Assembly: GCF_003002065.1 (NCBI RefSeq)
Contig: NZ_PVZG01000018.1
Span: 1-64,000, forward strand
DNA: 64,000 nucleotides
Origin: Pseudosporangium ferrugineum
Lineage (GTDB): Bacteria > Actinomycetota > Actinomycetes > Mycobacteriales > Micromonosporaceae
Reading direction: 5' to 3'
The translations under genes and the position numbers were made by a program. The notes beneath the pieces were generated by a model that was not told the DNA's origin, did not search any database, and saw only the letters and a list, made by a program, of their open reading frames with translations. Every line of letters starts with the position of its first letter. Position 1 is the first letter of the stretch. Shown here in pieces: positions 27,841-35,897 of the stretch.

Positions 27841-28480
27841 TCATCGGGGCGGGGCGGCGGCCAGGGCGGCGGTCAGCAGGGCGTGCAGCTTGGCGGCCCG
27901 GCCCGGGTGGCGGTGCGAGACCCAGGCGACCCGGCCCCGGAGGTACGCGGCGAAGTCGGCGTGCTCGCGGTTGGCCGCCTCCGTGCCGTGGCGGGCGGCG
28001 TCGTGCAGGACGGCCCGGAGCCGGTCGTAGTCCTCGCGGGCCACGGCCGGGTGCTCGTTCACCACGAGGCCCGCGAGCTGCTGCCGGTCGCCGCGGCCGC
28101 GGATCCGGGTCTTGGCGGGGTGCACGCGGAAACCCTCGTCGGTCACCACCGCGGTCACCGCGGCGACGAGCCGGCCCGCCTCGCCGCGGCGGTGCAGGGC
28201 GCCCGAGAACGCCAGGTCGTCCGCGTAGCGGGTGTAGCGGACGCCGAAGCGGTCGGCCAGCCCGGTCAGCCGCCGGTCCAGCCGGTACGCGACCAGGTTC
28301 GCCAGCGCCGGTGACGTCGGCGCGCCCTGCGGCAGGTGCGGGCGGCGGAGCAGCGCCGCCCGGTGCCGGTCCGGCGACCGCCGCAGGACCGGGGCCGGGG
28401 TACGAGTGGTCGTCAGCGCGGTCAGCGTGGAAGGCGTCGGCGAGCGCCGTGGACACCCGTACCGGTGGGACAGCGTGCCC
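27841..28480 (-). pseudogene. Reverse transcriptase (retron/group-II-like), N-terminally truncated
   Basis: One open frame on the minus strand encodes the second half of an RT in order: STLTALTTTRTP (block 3/4), HLPQGAPTSPALANLVAYRL (block 4), RYTRYADDLAFSG (catalytic YADD, block 5), EGFRVHPAKTRIRGRGDRQQ (block 6) and LAGLVVNEHPAV (block 7), ending at 27841. No ATG or GTG precedes the YADD block. The frame closes at a TGA near 28536. The finger subdomain, with the first catalytic Asp, is absent, and its place is taken by unrelated sequence and the trp gene. It was likely a functional RT once; the ncRNA and partner are gone. Confidence 0.7.
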
Positions 28481-28647
28481 CGACGATGCCCGGTCGTGCC
28501 TGCGCTTTCCCGCGCGGAGCGCGGCGGCGCGCCGGCGATGCGCTGCGTGGCTCACTGTTTCGCCCCCGGGGGTGCCCCGGAGAGACCGTCGGTATACCGG
28601 CGGCCTGCTCGGGACACGCTGTCCACCGGAGGCCGAGTGTAGAGGGC

Positions 28648-28688
28648 CGGTGGTCCAAGCGGAGGCTCTCGATCCGCTTGAACCACCG
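28648..28688 (-). terminator. Strong hairpin downstream of the anthranilate synthase gene
   Basis: Sixteen-base arms (CGGTGGTTCAAGCGGA and its complement, one U-G pair) with a 9-nt loop begin 12 nt after the stop of the fused trpE gene on the minus strand. There is no U-tract, as is common for actinobacterial terminators. Confidence 0.6.
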
Positions 28689-28700
28689 ACGTGCTTAGCG

Positions 28701-30506
28701 CTACCCGCTCACGGCCGGACTAATCACCCGGGAGAGAAGTGGCGGAAGAAGCTCCGTGAGGACGTCGACGCCGTCGGCGCTCAGCACGGATTCGGGGTGG
28801 AACTGGACGCCGGCGAAGCCGTCGCCACGCAGGGCGTGCACGCTGCCGTCGGGGTCGGCCGCGAGTTCGACGCCGGGCAGCGGCGCCGCCAGGGCGGTGA
28901 AGCTGGAGTAGAAGCCGACGCGTCTCGGCGTACCGAAGAGGTCGATGTCGCGGGCCACGCCCTGGTACGTGGCCTCGCGGCGGCGCAGCGGCAGGCCCAG
29001 GGTGGCGGCGAGGATCTGATGGCCGAGGCACACGCCCAGCAGCGGCCGGCGCCGGGCGAGCAGGCCGGACACCAGGCCGCGGAGCCGGACCATCTTGGCG
29101 TCGGCCGAGGCCGGGTCGCCGGGTCCCGGTCCCACGATCACCAGGTCGGACCCGGGTACGGCGGTGACGGTCCACGGCACCACGGTCACGGCGAGGCCCA
29201 GCGCCCGCAGCTGGTGGGCGAGCATCGCGGTGAAGGTGTCCTCGCCGTCGACCACCACCGCCGTACGGCCGTCGAGGGCCGGGACGGTCAGGGCGCCCGG
29301 GCGGCGCTGGTCCAGCCAGAACCGGGCGAGGCCGTCGTTGCGGGCGGCGAGGGCGGCGAGGATCTCGGGACCGTCGGGCTCCGGGCGTACGGTCGGGGTG
29401 TCGGACCGGGTGGCACCCAGCGCGGCCAGCACGCCCGCGGCCTTGGTGTGGGTCTCGGCGACCTCGCCCGCGGCGGTCGAGTGGCGCACCAGCGTGGCGC
29501 CGACCGGCACCCGCAGCTCGCCGGCGGGGGAGATCTCCGCAGTGCGGATGAGGATGGGCGCGTCGAGCGTCTGGCGGCCCTCGTCGTCGTGGCCGAGCAG
29601 GGCCAGCACCCCGGCGTAGTAGCCGCGTCCGCGCCGCTCGTGCCGGGCGATCACCCGGCAGGCGTTCTCCACCGGGCTGCCGGTCACCGTCGGCGCGAAC
29701 ATGGTCGCGCGCAGCACGTCGCGGACGTCGAGCGAGCCGCGCCCGGCCAGCAGGTACTCGGTGTGGGTGAGGTGCGCCATCCGCTTGAGGTACGGCCCCA
29801 CGACCTGCCCGCCGTGCTCGGCGACCGCGGCCATCATCTTGAGCTCCTCGTCGAGCACCATGTAGAGCTCGTCGATCTCCTTGCGGTCGGCGAGGAACGC
29901 CGCCAGGTCGCGCTCGCCGTCGTGGCGGAACGTGCCGCTGATCGGGTTCATCATGGTGATGCCGTCGGCGACGCTGACGTGCCGTTCCGGGGTGGCGCCG
30001 ACGAGCGTACGGGTGCCGGTGTGCACCAGGAACGTCCAGTACGCGCCGCGCTCACCGGTGAGCAGGTTGCGGAACGCCGCCCGGGCCGCGTCGACGGGAT
30101 CGCCGCCGACGGTCGCCTCGAAGACCCGGTGGATGACGAAGTTGGCGCCCTCGCCGTGCCCGATCTCGTCGCGCAGCACGGTCTCGACGATGTCGCCGTA
30201 CGCCTCGTCGCCGAGGTCGAAGCCCTGTCCGGTCAGGCGCAGCGGCGCGGCGGGCAGCGAGGCGACGAGTTCGTCGAGCGGCACCGTCTCGACCGAGCCG
30301 ATCCGCAGGCATTCCAGCGGCGCGCCGTCGTCCACGCAGGCGAACCCCCGCTCGCTGAGCTGCCGGTACGGGATCAGCGCGAGGGTGCGCGGTCCGGGCC
30401 CGTCCGGGAGCGGGATGTCCGCGAGCCCGGGGACGGTGACCAGGTCACCGCGGAGGATCTCGGCGTGGCCGGCGCCGTCGCGGTGCAGCAGGGCGAAGGG
30501 TTCCAT
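28701..30506 (-). CDS. trpE: Fused anthranilate synthase (TrpE plus TrpG glutamine amidotransferase)
   Basis: 601 residues, TrpE(G)/PhzE architecture. The chorismate-binding domain spans about 1-400: GTRTLVGATPERHVSVADG, MMNPISGTFRH, MFAPTVTGSPVENACRVI, GYYAGVLALLGHD. The class I glutamine amidotransferase spans about 410-601: VGPGPGDPASADA, GVCLGHQILAATLG with the nucleophile Cys, and FHPESVLS with His and Glu. It converts chorismate and glutamine to anthranilate, pyruvate and glutamate. A leader peptide with Trp-Trp and an attenuator hairpin lie upstream, so tryptophan biosynthesis is the likely role, not phenazine. Fused enzymes of this kind are known in Streptomyces (S. venezuelae trpE(G)). 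The ATG has GAGG at about 6 nt. Confidence 0.88.
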   Translation of the reverse strand: MEPFALLHRDGAGHAEILRGDLVTVPGLADIPLPDGPGPRTLALIPYRQLSERGFACVDDGAPLECLRIGSVETVPLDELVASLPAAPLRLTGQGFDLGDEAYGDIVETVLRDEIGHGEGANFVIHRVFEATVGGDPVDAARAAFRNLLTGERGAYWTFLVHTGTRTLVGATPERHVSVADGITMMNPISGTFRHDGERDLAAFLADRKEIDELYMVLDEELKMMAAVAEHGGQVVGPYLKRMAHLTHTEYLLAGRGSLDVRDVLRATMFAPTVTGSPVENACRVIARHERRGRGYYAGVLALLGHDDEGRQTLDAPILIRTAEISPAGELRVPVGATLVRHSTAAGEVAETHTKAAGVLAALGATRSDTPTVRPEPDGPEILAALAARNDGLARFWLDQRRPGALTVPALDGRTAVVVDGEDTFTAMLAHQLRALGLAVTVVPWTVTAVPGSDLVIVGPGPGDPASADAKMVRLRGLVSGLLARRRPLLGVCLGHQILAATLGLPLRRREATYQGVARDIDLFGTPRRVGFYSSFTALAAPLPGVELAADPDGSVHALRGDGFAGVQFHPESVLSADGVDVLTELLPPLLSRVISPAVSG

Positions 30507-30560
30507 GGGTTCCTCGATCTCGGCTGGGGCCGCCGGACGAGGACCGGGCCATATGACGAC

Positions 30561-30581
30561 GGCCGCCTCGTCGAGGCGGCC
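30561..30581 (-). terminator. trp attenuator terminator hairpin
   Basis: GGCCGCCTC-GAC-GAGGCGGCC on the minus strand: a perfect 9-bp stem with a 3-nt loop, 11 nt after the leader stop codon and followed by GTCGTCATAT. Its left arm can pair instead with GGCGGCC inside the leader (codons 12-14), an antiterminator, so the two structures exclude each other. Confidence 0.7.
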
Positions 30582-30592
30582 GCGGTGGTGGG

Positions 30593-30652
30593 TTACGCGC
30601 GGGTGGGTGTGGCCGCCGGGTCGGCGGGCCACCACATCAGTCGCGCGAGCAT
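30593..30652 (-). CDS. trpL: trp leader peptide with tandem Trp codons
   Basis: The ORF encodes 19 residues, MLARLMWWPADPAATPTRA, with adjacent Trp codons at 7-8. A -10 hexamer (TAGGCT) ends 6 nt upstream, so the leader is probably translated without a 5' UTR. Translation regulates the downstream anthranilate synthase. With charged tRNA-Trp the ribosome moves on and the terminator forms. If it stalls at the Trp pair, the leader segment GGCGGCC stays free to capture the terminator's left arm. The Trp-codon segment GTGGTGG can also pair with CCACCAC just after the stop codon. Confidence 0.78.
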   Translation of the reverse strand: MLARLMWWPADPAATPTRA

Positions 30653-30658
30653 GGCGTG

Positions 30659-30664
30659 AGCCTA
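30659..30664 (-). promoter_or_regulatory. -10 element TAGGCT of the trp leader, overlapping an upstream stop codon
   Basis: The TAG stop of the gene at 30662-31177 forms the first three bases of TAGGCT. After 6 nt comes ATG 30652 of trpL, so the trp transcript probably begins at or beside that codon. Confidence 0.5.
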
Positions 30665-31177
30665 CGGTCCGTCGCGGTAGCAGCGCCACCCCGTCGCGTC
30701 CGTGTCGTCGCGCAGCTCGGCCCAGGCGTTCGCGCCGTAGCGCCAGCGGCACATCGCGTCCATGTCGATCGGCACCGGGTCGCGGGCCACCCGGCCGCAG
30801 GCCCAGCCGCCGGCGGTCGACACGGCCAGGGTGAGGCGCCCGACGGTGGCCCGGCAGTACGAGGTGAGCAGCTGGGGGAGGGCGGCCGCGCCGGCGGGGC
30901 CGAGCAGCACCGGCGGTGCCCCGGAGGTGGGCGGCGGGGACGGGGAGGGCTTGCGGGCCCGGGCGACCGCTCGCAGCGGATGGCGTGCGGCTGACGGCGC
31001 CGGCGCGACGGCCACCGCGGGCGGCGGGATGGAGACGACCGGCAGCCGCACGGTGGCCTGCGGCGTGCCGGCGTCGTGTCGCAGCAGCAGCGGCACCGTG
31101 GCGGCCAGGGTCAGCAGCGCGGCGGCGACCACCACCCAGGGCCACCGGCGGTCGGTGACGGTCCGATGCTGAGACAC
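30662..31177 (-). CDS. Membrane-anchored extracytoplasmic protein, Cys-containing C-terminal domain
   Basis: 171 residues. One helix near the N-terminus (WPWVVVAAALLTLAATVPLL) acts as an uncleaved anchor or signal. A Pro/Ser/Ala linker follows (about 45-90). The C-terminal domain (about 95-171) has four Cys (TSYCRATVG, GWACGRV, AMCRWRYG, WRCYRDG), probably two disulfides, and conserved-looking Trp/Arg. The family is not recognised. GTG 31177 is the start. It lies upstream of trpL on the same strand, but the trp promoter begins at its stop codon, so the genes are probably separate units. Confidence 0.65.
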   Translation of the reverse strand: MSQHRTVTDRRWPWVVVAAALLTLAATVPLLLRHDAGTPQATVRLPVVSIPPPAVAVAPAPSAARHPLRAVARARKPSPSPPPTSGAPPVLLGPAGAAALPQLLTSYCRATVGRLTLAVSTAGGWACGRVARDPVPIDMDAMCRWRYGANAWAELRDDTDATGWRCYRDGP

Positions 31178-31272
31178 GTCACTGAAGGTAATCGGAATTC
31201 GTCCGCCGCACGTCGGTCGTGACGGCGGCCCTGGGCAGCCGTTCAGGCGGTTCGAGGGCTACCCAGCCGGAT

Positions 31273-31288
31273 TGAGTACGACTACTCA
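31273..31288. promoter_or_regulatory. Inverted repeat TGAGTA-CGAC-TACTCA
   Basis: Perfect 6-bp arms lie 67 nt before the YiaA-type gene. The same half-sites occur in the dyads at 15443-15466 upstream of the giant membrane protein, which hints at a shared regulator. Confidence 0.4.
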
Positions 31289-31354
31289 CGGTCGCGGACC
31301 GGGAGCCCGGCAGACTTCTCCGGGTCGGACCACCCCCCAAGTACGGAGACCATC

Positions 31355-31807
31355 ATGACCCAGCCGTCGCCTTCCGCCGTCAAGCCCACCGCCGCGTTCG
31401 TCGGCGCGTCGTGGACCGTCCTCCTGCTCGGCGTCGTGTCGTTCGCCGCCGGGCTGTGGAACGCCACGATGACCGCGAGCGAGAAGGGCTTCTACGGTGC
31501 CGTGCTCGTCCTCGGCCTGTTCGCCGCGGTGTCGCTGCAGAAGGCCGTACGGGACCGGACCGAGGGGCTGCCGGTGTCCGCGCTGTATCTGGGCCTGTCC
31601 TGGTCCGTGGTCGGCCTCGCCGCGATCATGCTGGCGGTCGGCCTGTGGAACAGCGGCATGGCGCTGAGCGAGAAGGGCTTCTACGGCCTGGCGTTCGCCA
31701 TGACGATGTTCGCGGCCGTCGCGGTGCAGAAGAACGTGCGGGACATGATGCAGTACCGGGCGCCGTCCCACGTCGCCCCGGCGCCGGCCGCCTACGTCAT
31801 CCGCTGA
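31355..31807 (+). CDS. YiaA/YiaB-family inner membrane protein (two tandem domains)
   Basis: 150 residues holding two copies of the YiaAB two-helix unit. Copy 1 (about 13-66): FVGASWTVLLLGVVSFAAGL, NATMTASEKGFYGAVLVLGL. Copy 2 (about 74-130): LGLSWSVVGLAAIMLAVGLW, NSGMALSEKGFYGLAFAMTM. The shared SEKGFYG in each marks an internal duplication. Biochemical function is unknown. The ATG has a CGGAGA site. The TGAGTA dyad lies upstream. Confidence 0.85.
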   Translation: MTQPSPSAVKPTAAFVGASWTVLLLGVVSFAAGLWNATMTASEKGFYGAVLVLGLFAAVSLQKAVRDRTEGLPVSALYLGLSWSVVGLAAIMLAVGLWNSGMALSEKGFYGLAFAMTMFAAVAVQKNVRDMMQYRAPSHVAPAPAAYVIR

Positions 31808-31816
31808 CGCTAAGGC

Positions 31817-32047
31817 TTAGTACGCGCTGCGCACCGCCCGCCGGGCCCACTGCATGCGGCCGAGCGCGCAGTCGGGGTGCTCGCCGAACTCCTGGGCGAC
31901 CAGCGCCGCGCAGCCGTGCTCGCCGAGCCGGCCGACCGCCGCGTCGACGGCGGCCCGGATCACCTCCGGCGTCGGCTGCTGCGAGCTCTGCAGGTCGGAG
32001 ACGAACAGCGCCTCGGTACGGACGTCGTCGGGATCGAGCGCGGTCAT
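31817..32047 (-). CDS. Small hypothetical protein
   Basis: 76 residues with one Cys pair (HGCAALV, PDCALGRM). A helical core of the form PEVIRAAVDAAVGRLGEHGC is followed by a Trp/Arg-rich C-terminus (RMQWARRAVRSAY). The pattern is typical of short proteins conserved in actinobacteria with no assigned function. The start has an ideal AGGAGG site 6 nt upstream, so it is very probably expressed. It is divergent from the receiver-domain gene. Confidence 0.65.
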   Translation of the reverse strand: MTALDPDDVRTEALFVSDLQSSQQPTPEVIRAAVDAAVGRLGEHGCAALVAQEFGEHPDCALGRMQWARRAVRSAY

Positions 32048-32167
32048 CGGGTCCTCCTGCCGGTCGGTCGGGGCGGGTGCTGTGGTCCAGCACACCCGGG
32101 CGGGGCTGCAGCAGCGCTGCGCGGCAGTTGCCATGCGGTTGCGGCGAGCGACCGTCGCAGAGCGGAC

Positions 32168-32178
32168 TAAACGGATAT
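32168..32178 (+). promoter_or_regulatory. Shared motif TAAACGGATAT upstream of receiver gene 1
   Basis: It is located 38 nt before the GTG of the receiver protein. The near-identical ATAACGGATAT lies 41 nt before the paralogous receiver gene (38821-38831). It may contain the -10 (GGATAT), or be a common regulator site. Confidence 0.35.
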
Positions 32179-32215
32179 CGTGCTGGTGGAAGCGGATGCA
32201 TGGGAGGAACGAACC

Positions 32216-32590
32216 GTGACGGTGGTCCTGGTCGCCGACGACGACGCGGACATCCGTGACCTCGTCGCGTTCAAGCTCGAGCAGGCCGGCCTCGAGGTGG
32301 TGGCCGTGGAGGACGGGCAGGCCGCCGTGGAGCAGGCCCGTACCCGGCGTCCCGCCCTCGCGGTGCTCGACGTCTCCATGCCGGGCCTGTCCGGGATCGA
32401 CGTGTGCCGGATGCTGCGCGCGGACCCGGCCACCGCCGGAATGCTGATCATCATGCTGACCGCCCGGGTGCAGGAGCAGGACGTCGAGGGCGGCTTCAGC
32501 GCGGGCGCCGACGACTACGTCACGAAGCCGTTCAGCCCCCGCGAGCTCGTGACCCGCATACAGGCCCTGCTGAGCCGGGCCCGGGCCTGA
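32216..32590 (+). CDS. Stand-alone receiver-domain response regulator (paralogue 1)
   Basis: 124 residues, a single CheY-like receiver: D8-D10 acidic pocket, phospho-acceptor D52 (LAVLDVSMPG), Thr in MLTAR and Lys in YVTKPFSPREL. No output domain, so it acts through protein contact or as a phosphorelay member. GTG 32216 follows a GGAGGA site at 7 nt. The hybrid-type sensor kinase starts 9 nt downstream in the same operon and is the obvious donor. It is closely similar to the receiver at 38872-39246. Confidence 0.88.
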   Translation: MTVVLVADDDADIRDLVAFKLEQAGLEVVAVEDGQAAVEQARTRRPALAVLDVSMPGLSGIDVCRMLRADPATAGMLIIMLTARVQEQDVEGGFSAGADDYVTKPFSPRELVTRIQALLSRARA

Positions 32591-32599
32591 CGAGACCGG

Positions 32600-34597
32600 A
32601 TGGCCACGCCCCGGGACCGGTCCGTCGGCCGTCTGCTCACCCGGGCGTTCGGCGCCCTCGTCGTGCTCATCGTGTCCTGCGGGGCCGCCGAGACGACCGC
32701 CCTGCTCATGCAGCACCGGGTGGTCGACGAGCTGAGCACCCACGTCCAGCCGCTGGAGCTGACCAACTCCGAACTGCGCAGCCTGCTCGCCGACGCGCAG
32801 CGCGGCCTGCGCGGATATCTGCTCACCGGTGACGGGCAGCTCCTGGACGCGTATCACGAGGCGCGCAGCGACTACGCGGTGGTCGGTGCGAGGCTGCGGG
32901 GGACCGCGAGCAGCCGGGAGTCGGGCGCCGTCGCGCGGCAGCTGGCCCGCGCGGATGCCTGGTGGGCGCTGGCCGAGGAGCAACGCCTGGCGGCGCCGCG
33001 CAGCGAGACGGCGGTCGGTTACGTGGCACAGGGCAAGCCGCTCTTCCAGGACTTCACCGCCGAGAACCGGGCCCTCGACGCCGAACTGGCCGCGCGGGCC
33101 GTCGACCTGCAAAAACGCAGCTCCCGGCTGAGCACGGTGACGACCGCCGTGGTGATCGTGCTGACCCTGCTGGCGGCGGTCACCGCGATCCTCGCCGCGG
33201 TCGTGTCCACCCGCCGGATCACCGGGCCGCTGGACCGGGTGGTGGCCATCATCGGCCGGCGGCGCTCCGGGGAGCTCGACATCCGCGCCGACGCGACCGA
33301 CGGCCCCACCGAGATCCGGGCGGTGGCGCAGGCGGTCAACGAGATGGCCGAGGAGGGCGACCGCATCCGCGGGGGCGAGAAGCGCGACGCCGCCCGGCGC
33401 GCCGAGGTGCGCGAGCTCGGCTACCGCATCCGCGCGCACCTCAAGGTCGAGGAGGCGATCCAGGAGGCGGTGAGCGGCCTCGCCACGATCATCGGTGCCG
33501 ACCACGTGCTGGTGCGGATGGCGCCGGGGCAGACCGAGGTGCCGGCCCTGGCCAGCCTGCGCGACGAGCACGTCGGCGGCGTACTGAAGGAACTGGCCGA
33601 TTGTGACGTCTCCTGGCTGCGCAGCGGGGGTGTGTGGGCGTCCGGGGAGGACGCCCCGGACGACCGGGCGGCGCCGCCGGAGGCCGAGCTACTGGCGTGC
33701 GCGGCGGCCGGCGCCGGTCCCGCGCTCACCGTGGCCGTCAGCGGCGGCGACGAGTGCCTGGGCGCGCTCACCCTGATCCGCGACACCGGGCCCGCCTGGA
33801 CCTCGGTCGAGATGCGGCTCGCCGAGTCGGTCGCCGCCGACCTCGGCCGCGGCGTGCACCACGCCCGCCTGTTCGAGCGCGAGCAGCACCTGGTCGCCCG
33901 CCTCCAGGAGCTGGACACGGCGAAGACGGACTTCATGTCGACCGTCTCGCACGAGCTGCGCACGCCGCTGACCAGCATCGCGGGCTACGTGGAGCTGCTG
34001 CTCGACGGGGAGGCCGGCGAGCTCGGGCCGCAGCAGAGGCGGATGCTGGAGGTGATCGGCCGCAACTCCCGGCGGCTGCGCGAGCTGATCGAGGACATGC
34101 TGATCCTCTCCAAGATCGAGTCCGGCGCGTTCCACCCGTCGCGCCGGCCGGTCGACCTCGTGGTCCTCGCCGAGCAGGCCGTCGCGGCCATCGCCCCGGC
34201 CGCGGCGAAGGGGCGGGTCGTGGTGCGTACCGAGGTGGAGCGGCCGTTGCTGCTCGACGCGGACCCGGACCAGCTCGACCGGGTCCTGATGAACCTGCTG
34301 TCCAACGCGGTCAAGTTCACCCCGGCCGACGGTGCGGTCACCCTCGCCGCCCACCGCGACGGCGACGAGGTGCGCCTGTCCGTCGCCGACACCGGCATGG
34401 GCATCCCGCCGGCCGAGCAGCAGTCGCTGTTCGCCCGCTTCTTCCGGGCCACCAACGCGATCCACCGCGCCATCCCCGGCACCGGCCTGGGCCTGGCGAT
34501 CGTCCGCACGATCGTGGACAACCACGGCGGGCGCATCGCGGTCGACTCCACCGAGGGCGCCGGCACCACGGTCACCGTCCGGCTGCCGCTGCGGTAG
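32600..34597 (+). CDS. CHASE3-HAMP-GAF sensor histidine kinase
   Basis: 665 residues. TM1 about 14-35. A CHASE3-like extracytoplasmic helix bundle (ADAQRGLRGYLLTGDGQLLD) spans about 36-178. TM2 about 182-205, HAMP about 206-258, GAF-like segment about 280-430. HisKA carries the phospho-His in MSTVSHELRTPLTSIAGYVE. HATPase_c: N-box MNLLSNAVKFTPADG, G1 VADTGMGIPPAE, G2 GTGLGLAIVRTIVDNHGG. It autophosphorylates in response to an extracellular or redox cue and probably phosphorylates the receiver encoded 9 nt upstream. All key residues are present. Confidence 0.9.
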   Translation: MATPRDRSVGRLLTRAFGALVVLIVSCGAAETTALLMQHRVVDELSTHVQPLELTNSELRSLLADAQRGLRGYLLTGDGQLLDAYHEARSDYAVVGARLRGTASSRESGAVARQLARADAWWALAEEQRLAAPRSETAVGYVAQGKPLFQDFTAENRALDAELAARAVDLQKRSSRLSTVTTAVVIVLTLLAAVTAILAAVVSTRRITGPLDRVVAIIGRRRSGELDIRADATDGPTEIRAVAQAVNEMAEEGDRIRGGEKRDAARRAEVRELGYRIRAHLKVEEAIQEAVSGLATIIGADHVLVRMAPGQTEVPALASLRDEHVGGVLKELADCDVSWLRSGGVWASGEDAPDDRAAPPEAELLACAAAGAGPALTVAVSGGDECLGALTLIRDTGPAWTSVEMRLAESVAADLGRGVHHARLFEREQHLVARLQELDTAKTDFMSTVSHELRTPLTSIAGYVELLLDGEAGELGPQQRRMLEVIGRNSRRLRELIEDMLILSKIESGAFHPSRRPVDLVVLAEQAVAAIAPAAAKGRVVVRTEVERPLLLDADPDQLDRVLMNLLSNAVKFTPADGAVTLAAHRDGDEVRLSVADTGMGIPPAEQQSLFARFFRATNAIHRAIPGTGLGLAIVRTIVDNHGGRIAVDSTEGAGTTVTVRLPLR

Positions 34598-34605
34598 GAC
34601 CGCGA

Positions 34606-35814
34606 CTACTGCCGGTACGTCTCCAGGAAGCGGCGCAGCCGGTCGGTGGCGTCGTCGAGCACGTCCACCGGTGCCAGGAAGACCATCCGGAGGTGGTCCG
34701 GGGTGGGCAGGTTGAACCCGGTGCCGTGGGAGAGCAGCATCAGCTGCTGCTCCAGCAGGTCGATGATGAGCCGCTGGTCGTCACGGATCTTGTGCACCGC
34801 CGGGTCGAGGCGGGCGAAGAGGTACAGCGCGCCCTCGGGCTTCACGCAGTCCACCCCGGGGATCTCGTTGATCTTGGCCCAGGCGTGGTTGCGCTGCTCG
34901 TAGAGGCGTCCGCCGGGACGGATCAGCGTGTTGATGCTCTGGAAGCCGCCGAGCGCGGTCTGCACCGCGTGCTGGGCGGGCACGTTCGGGCAGAGCCGCA
35001 TGTTGGCCAGCAGCTGGAGGCCCTCCAGGTACTCGCTCGCGTGGGTGGTCGGGCCGCTGATCGCCAGCCAGCCGGACCGGAAGCCCGCCGCCCGGTACGT
35101 CTTCGACAGCCCGCCCATGGTCAGCACGAGCAGATCCGGCGCGAGCGAGGCCGCGCAGATGTGCCGGGCGCCGTCGTACAGGATCTTGTCGTAGATCTCG
35201 TCGGAGAGGACCAGCAGGTCGTGCCGGCGGGCGATCTCGAGCAGGCCCAGCAGCGTCTCCCGCGAGTACACCGCGCCGGTCGGGTTGTTCGGGTTGATGA
35301 TCACCAGTGCCCGGGTGTTCGGGGTGATCTGCGCCGCCACATGCTCGAGGTCGGGCTGCCAGCCCTGCGCCTCGTCGCAGTCGTAGTGCACCGGCCGGCC
35401 GCCGCACAGCGTCACCGCGCCGGTCCAGAGCGGGTAGTCCGGGCTCGGCACCAGCACCTCGTCGCCCGTGTTGAGCAGCGCCTGGAGGCTCATGACGATG
35501 AGCTCGGAGACCCCGTTGCCGAGGAAGACGTCGTCCGGCTGCACGCTCTCGACGCCGAGGGTCTGGTAATACTGCGCCACCGCGACCCGGGCCGAGTAGA
35601 TGCCGCGGGCGTCGCTGTAGCCCTCGGCCGAGGGCAGGTTGTGCACCATGTCCGCGACGATCGGCTCCGGCGTGTTCAGTCCCCAGGGCGCCGGGTTGCC
35701 CAGGTTGAGCTTGAGGATGCGGTGGCCCGCGTTCTCCAGCTCCTGCGCGCGCCGCAGCACCGGGCCGCGGATGTCGTACCGGACGTTCTTCAGCCTGCTC
35801 GCCTGGGACACCAT
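34606..35814 (-). CDS. Alanine-type PLP-dependent aminotransferase (fold type I)
   Basis: 402 residues of aminotransferase class I/II, closest in pattern to the AlaA/AlaT-like branch. LKLNLGNPAPWGL at the N-terminus, NPNNPTGAVYSRETL, SDEIYDKILYDGA (Asp binding the pyridine N), MGGLSKTYRAAGFRSGW with the PLP Lys, and RMVFLAP with the substrate-binding Arg. It probably interconverts pyruvate/alanine with 2-oxoglutarate/glutamate. The ATG at 35814 lies 7 nt after a TAAGCT -10 (leaderless); a start ten codons upstream would include that promoter. It converges on the kinase with 8 nt between stops. Confidence 0.88.
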   Translation of the reverse strand: MVSQASRLKNVRYDIRGPVLRRAQELENAGHRILKLNLGNPAPWGLNTPEPIVADMVHNLPSAEGYSDARGIYSARVAVAQYYQTLGVESVQPDDVFLGNGVSELIVMSLQALLNTGDEVLVPSPDYPLWTGAVTLCGGRPVHYDCDEAQGWQPDLEHVAAQITPNTRALVIINPNNPTGAVYSRETLLGLLEIARRHDLLVLSDEIYDKILYDGARHICAASLAPDLLVLTMGGLSKTYRAAGFRSGWLAISGPTTHASEYLEGLQLLANMRLCPNVPAQHAVQTALGGFQSINTLIRPGGRLYEQRNHAWAKINEIPGVDCVKPEGALYLFARLDPAVHKIRDDQRLIIDLLEQQLMLLSHGTGFNLPTPDHLRMVFLAPVDVLDDATDRLRRFLETYRQ

Positions 35815-35821
35815 ACGAGCG

Positions 35822-35827
35822 AGCTTA
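35822..35827 (-). promoter_or_regulatory. -10 element TAAGCT, leaderless promoter of the aminotransferase
   Basis: On the minus strand TAAGCT is followed by 7 nt and the ATG at 35814. This spacing decides between the two in-frame starts. Confidence 0.45.
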
Positions 35828-35897
35828 GGCGTGAGCCGCGTCATGGGCGCCGGTCGCCCGCTCAGGTCACCGGCGTGCGACGCCGAACAAGGTCACC

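Noticed and set aside
28648..28688. Long hairpin near an RT, considered as a retron msd
   Set aside because: It lies 12 nt after the trpE stop on the same strand and fits a terminator. The RT lacks its N-terminus, and no msr-type conserved sequence was seen.
28501..28700. tRNA-like appearance of the GGTGGTCCAAGCGGA region
   Set aside because: It is a single long hairpin with no D- or T-arm, anticodon stem or CCA context.
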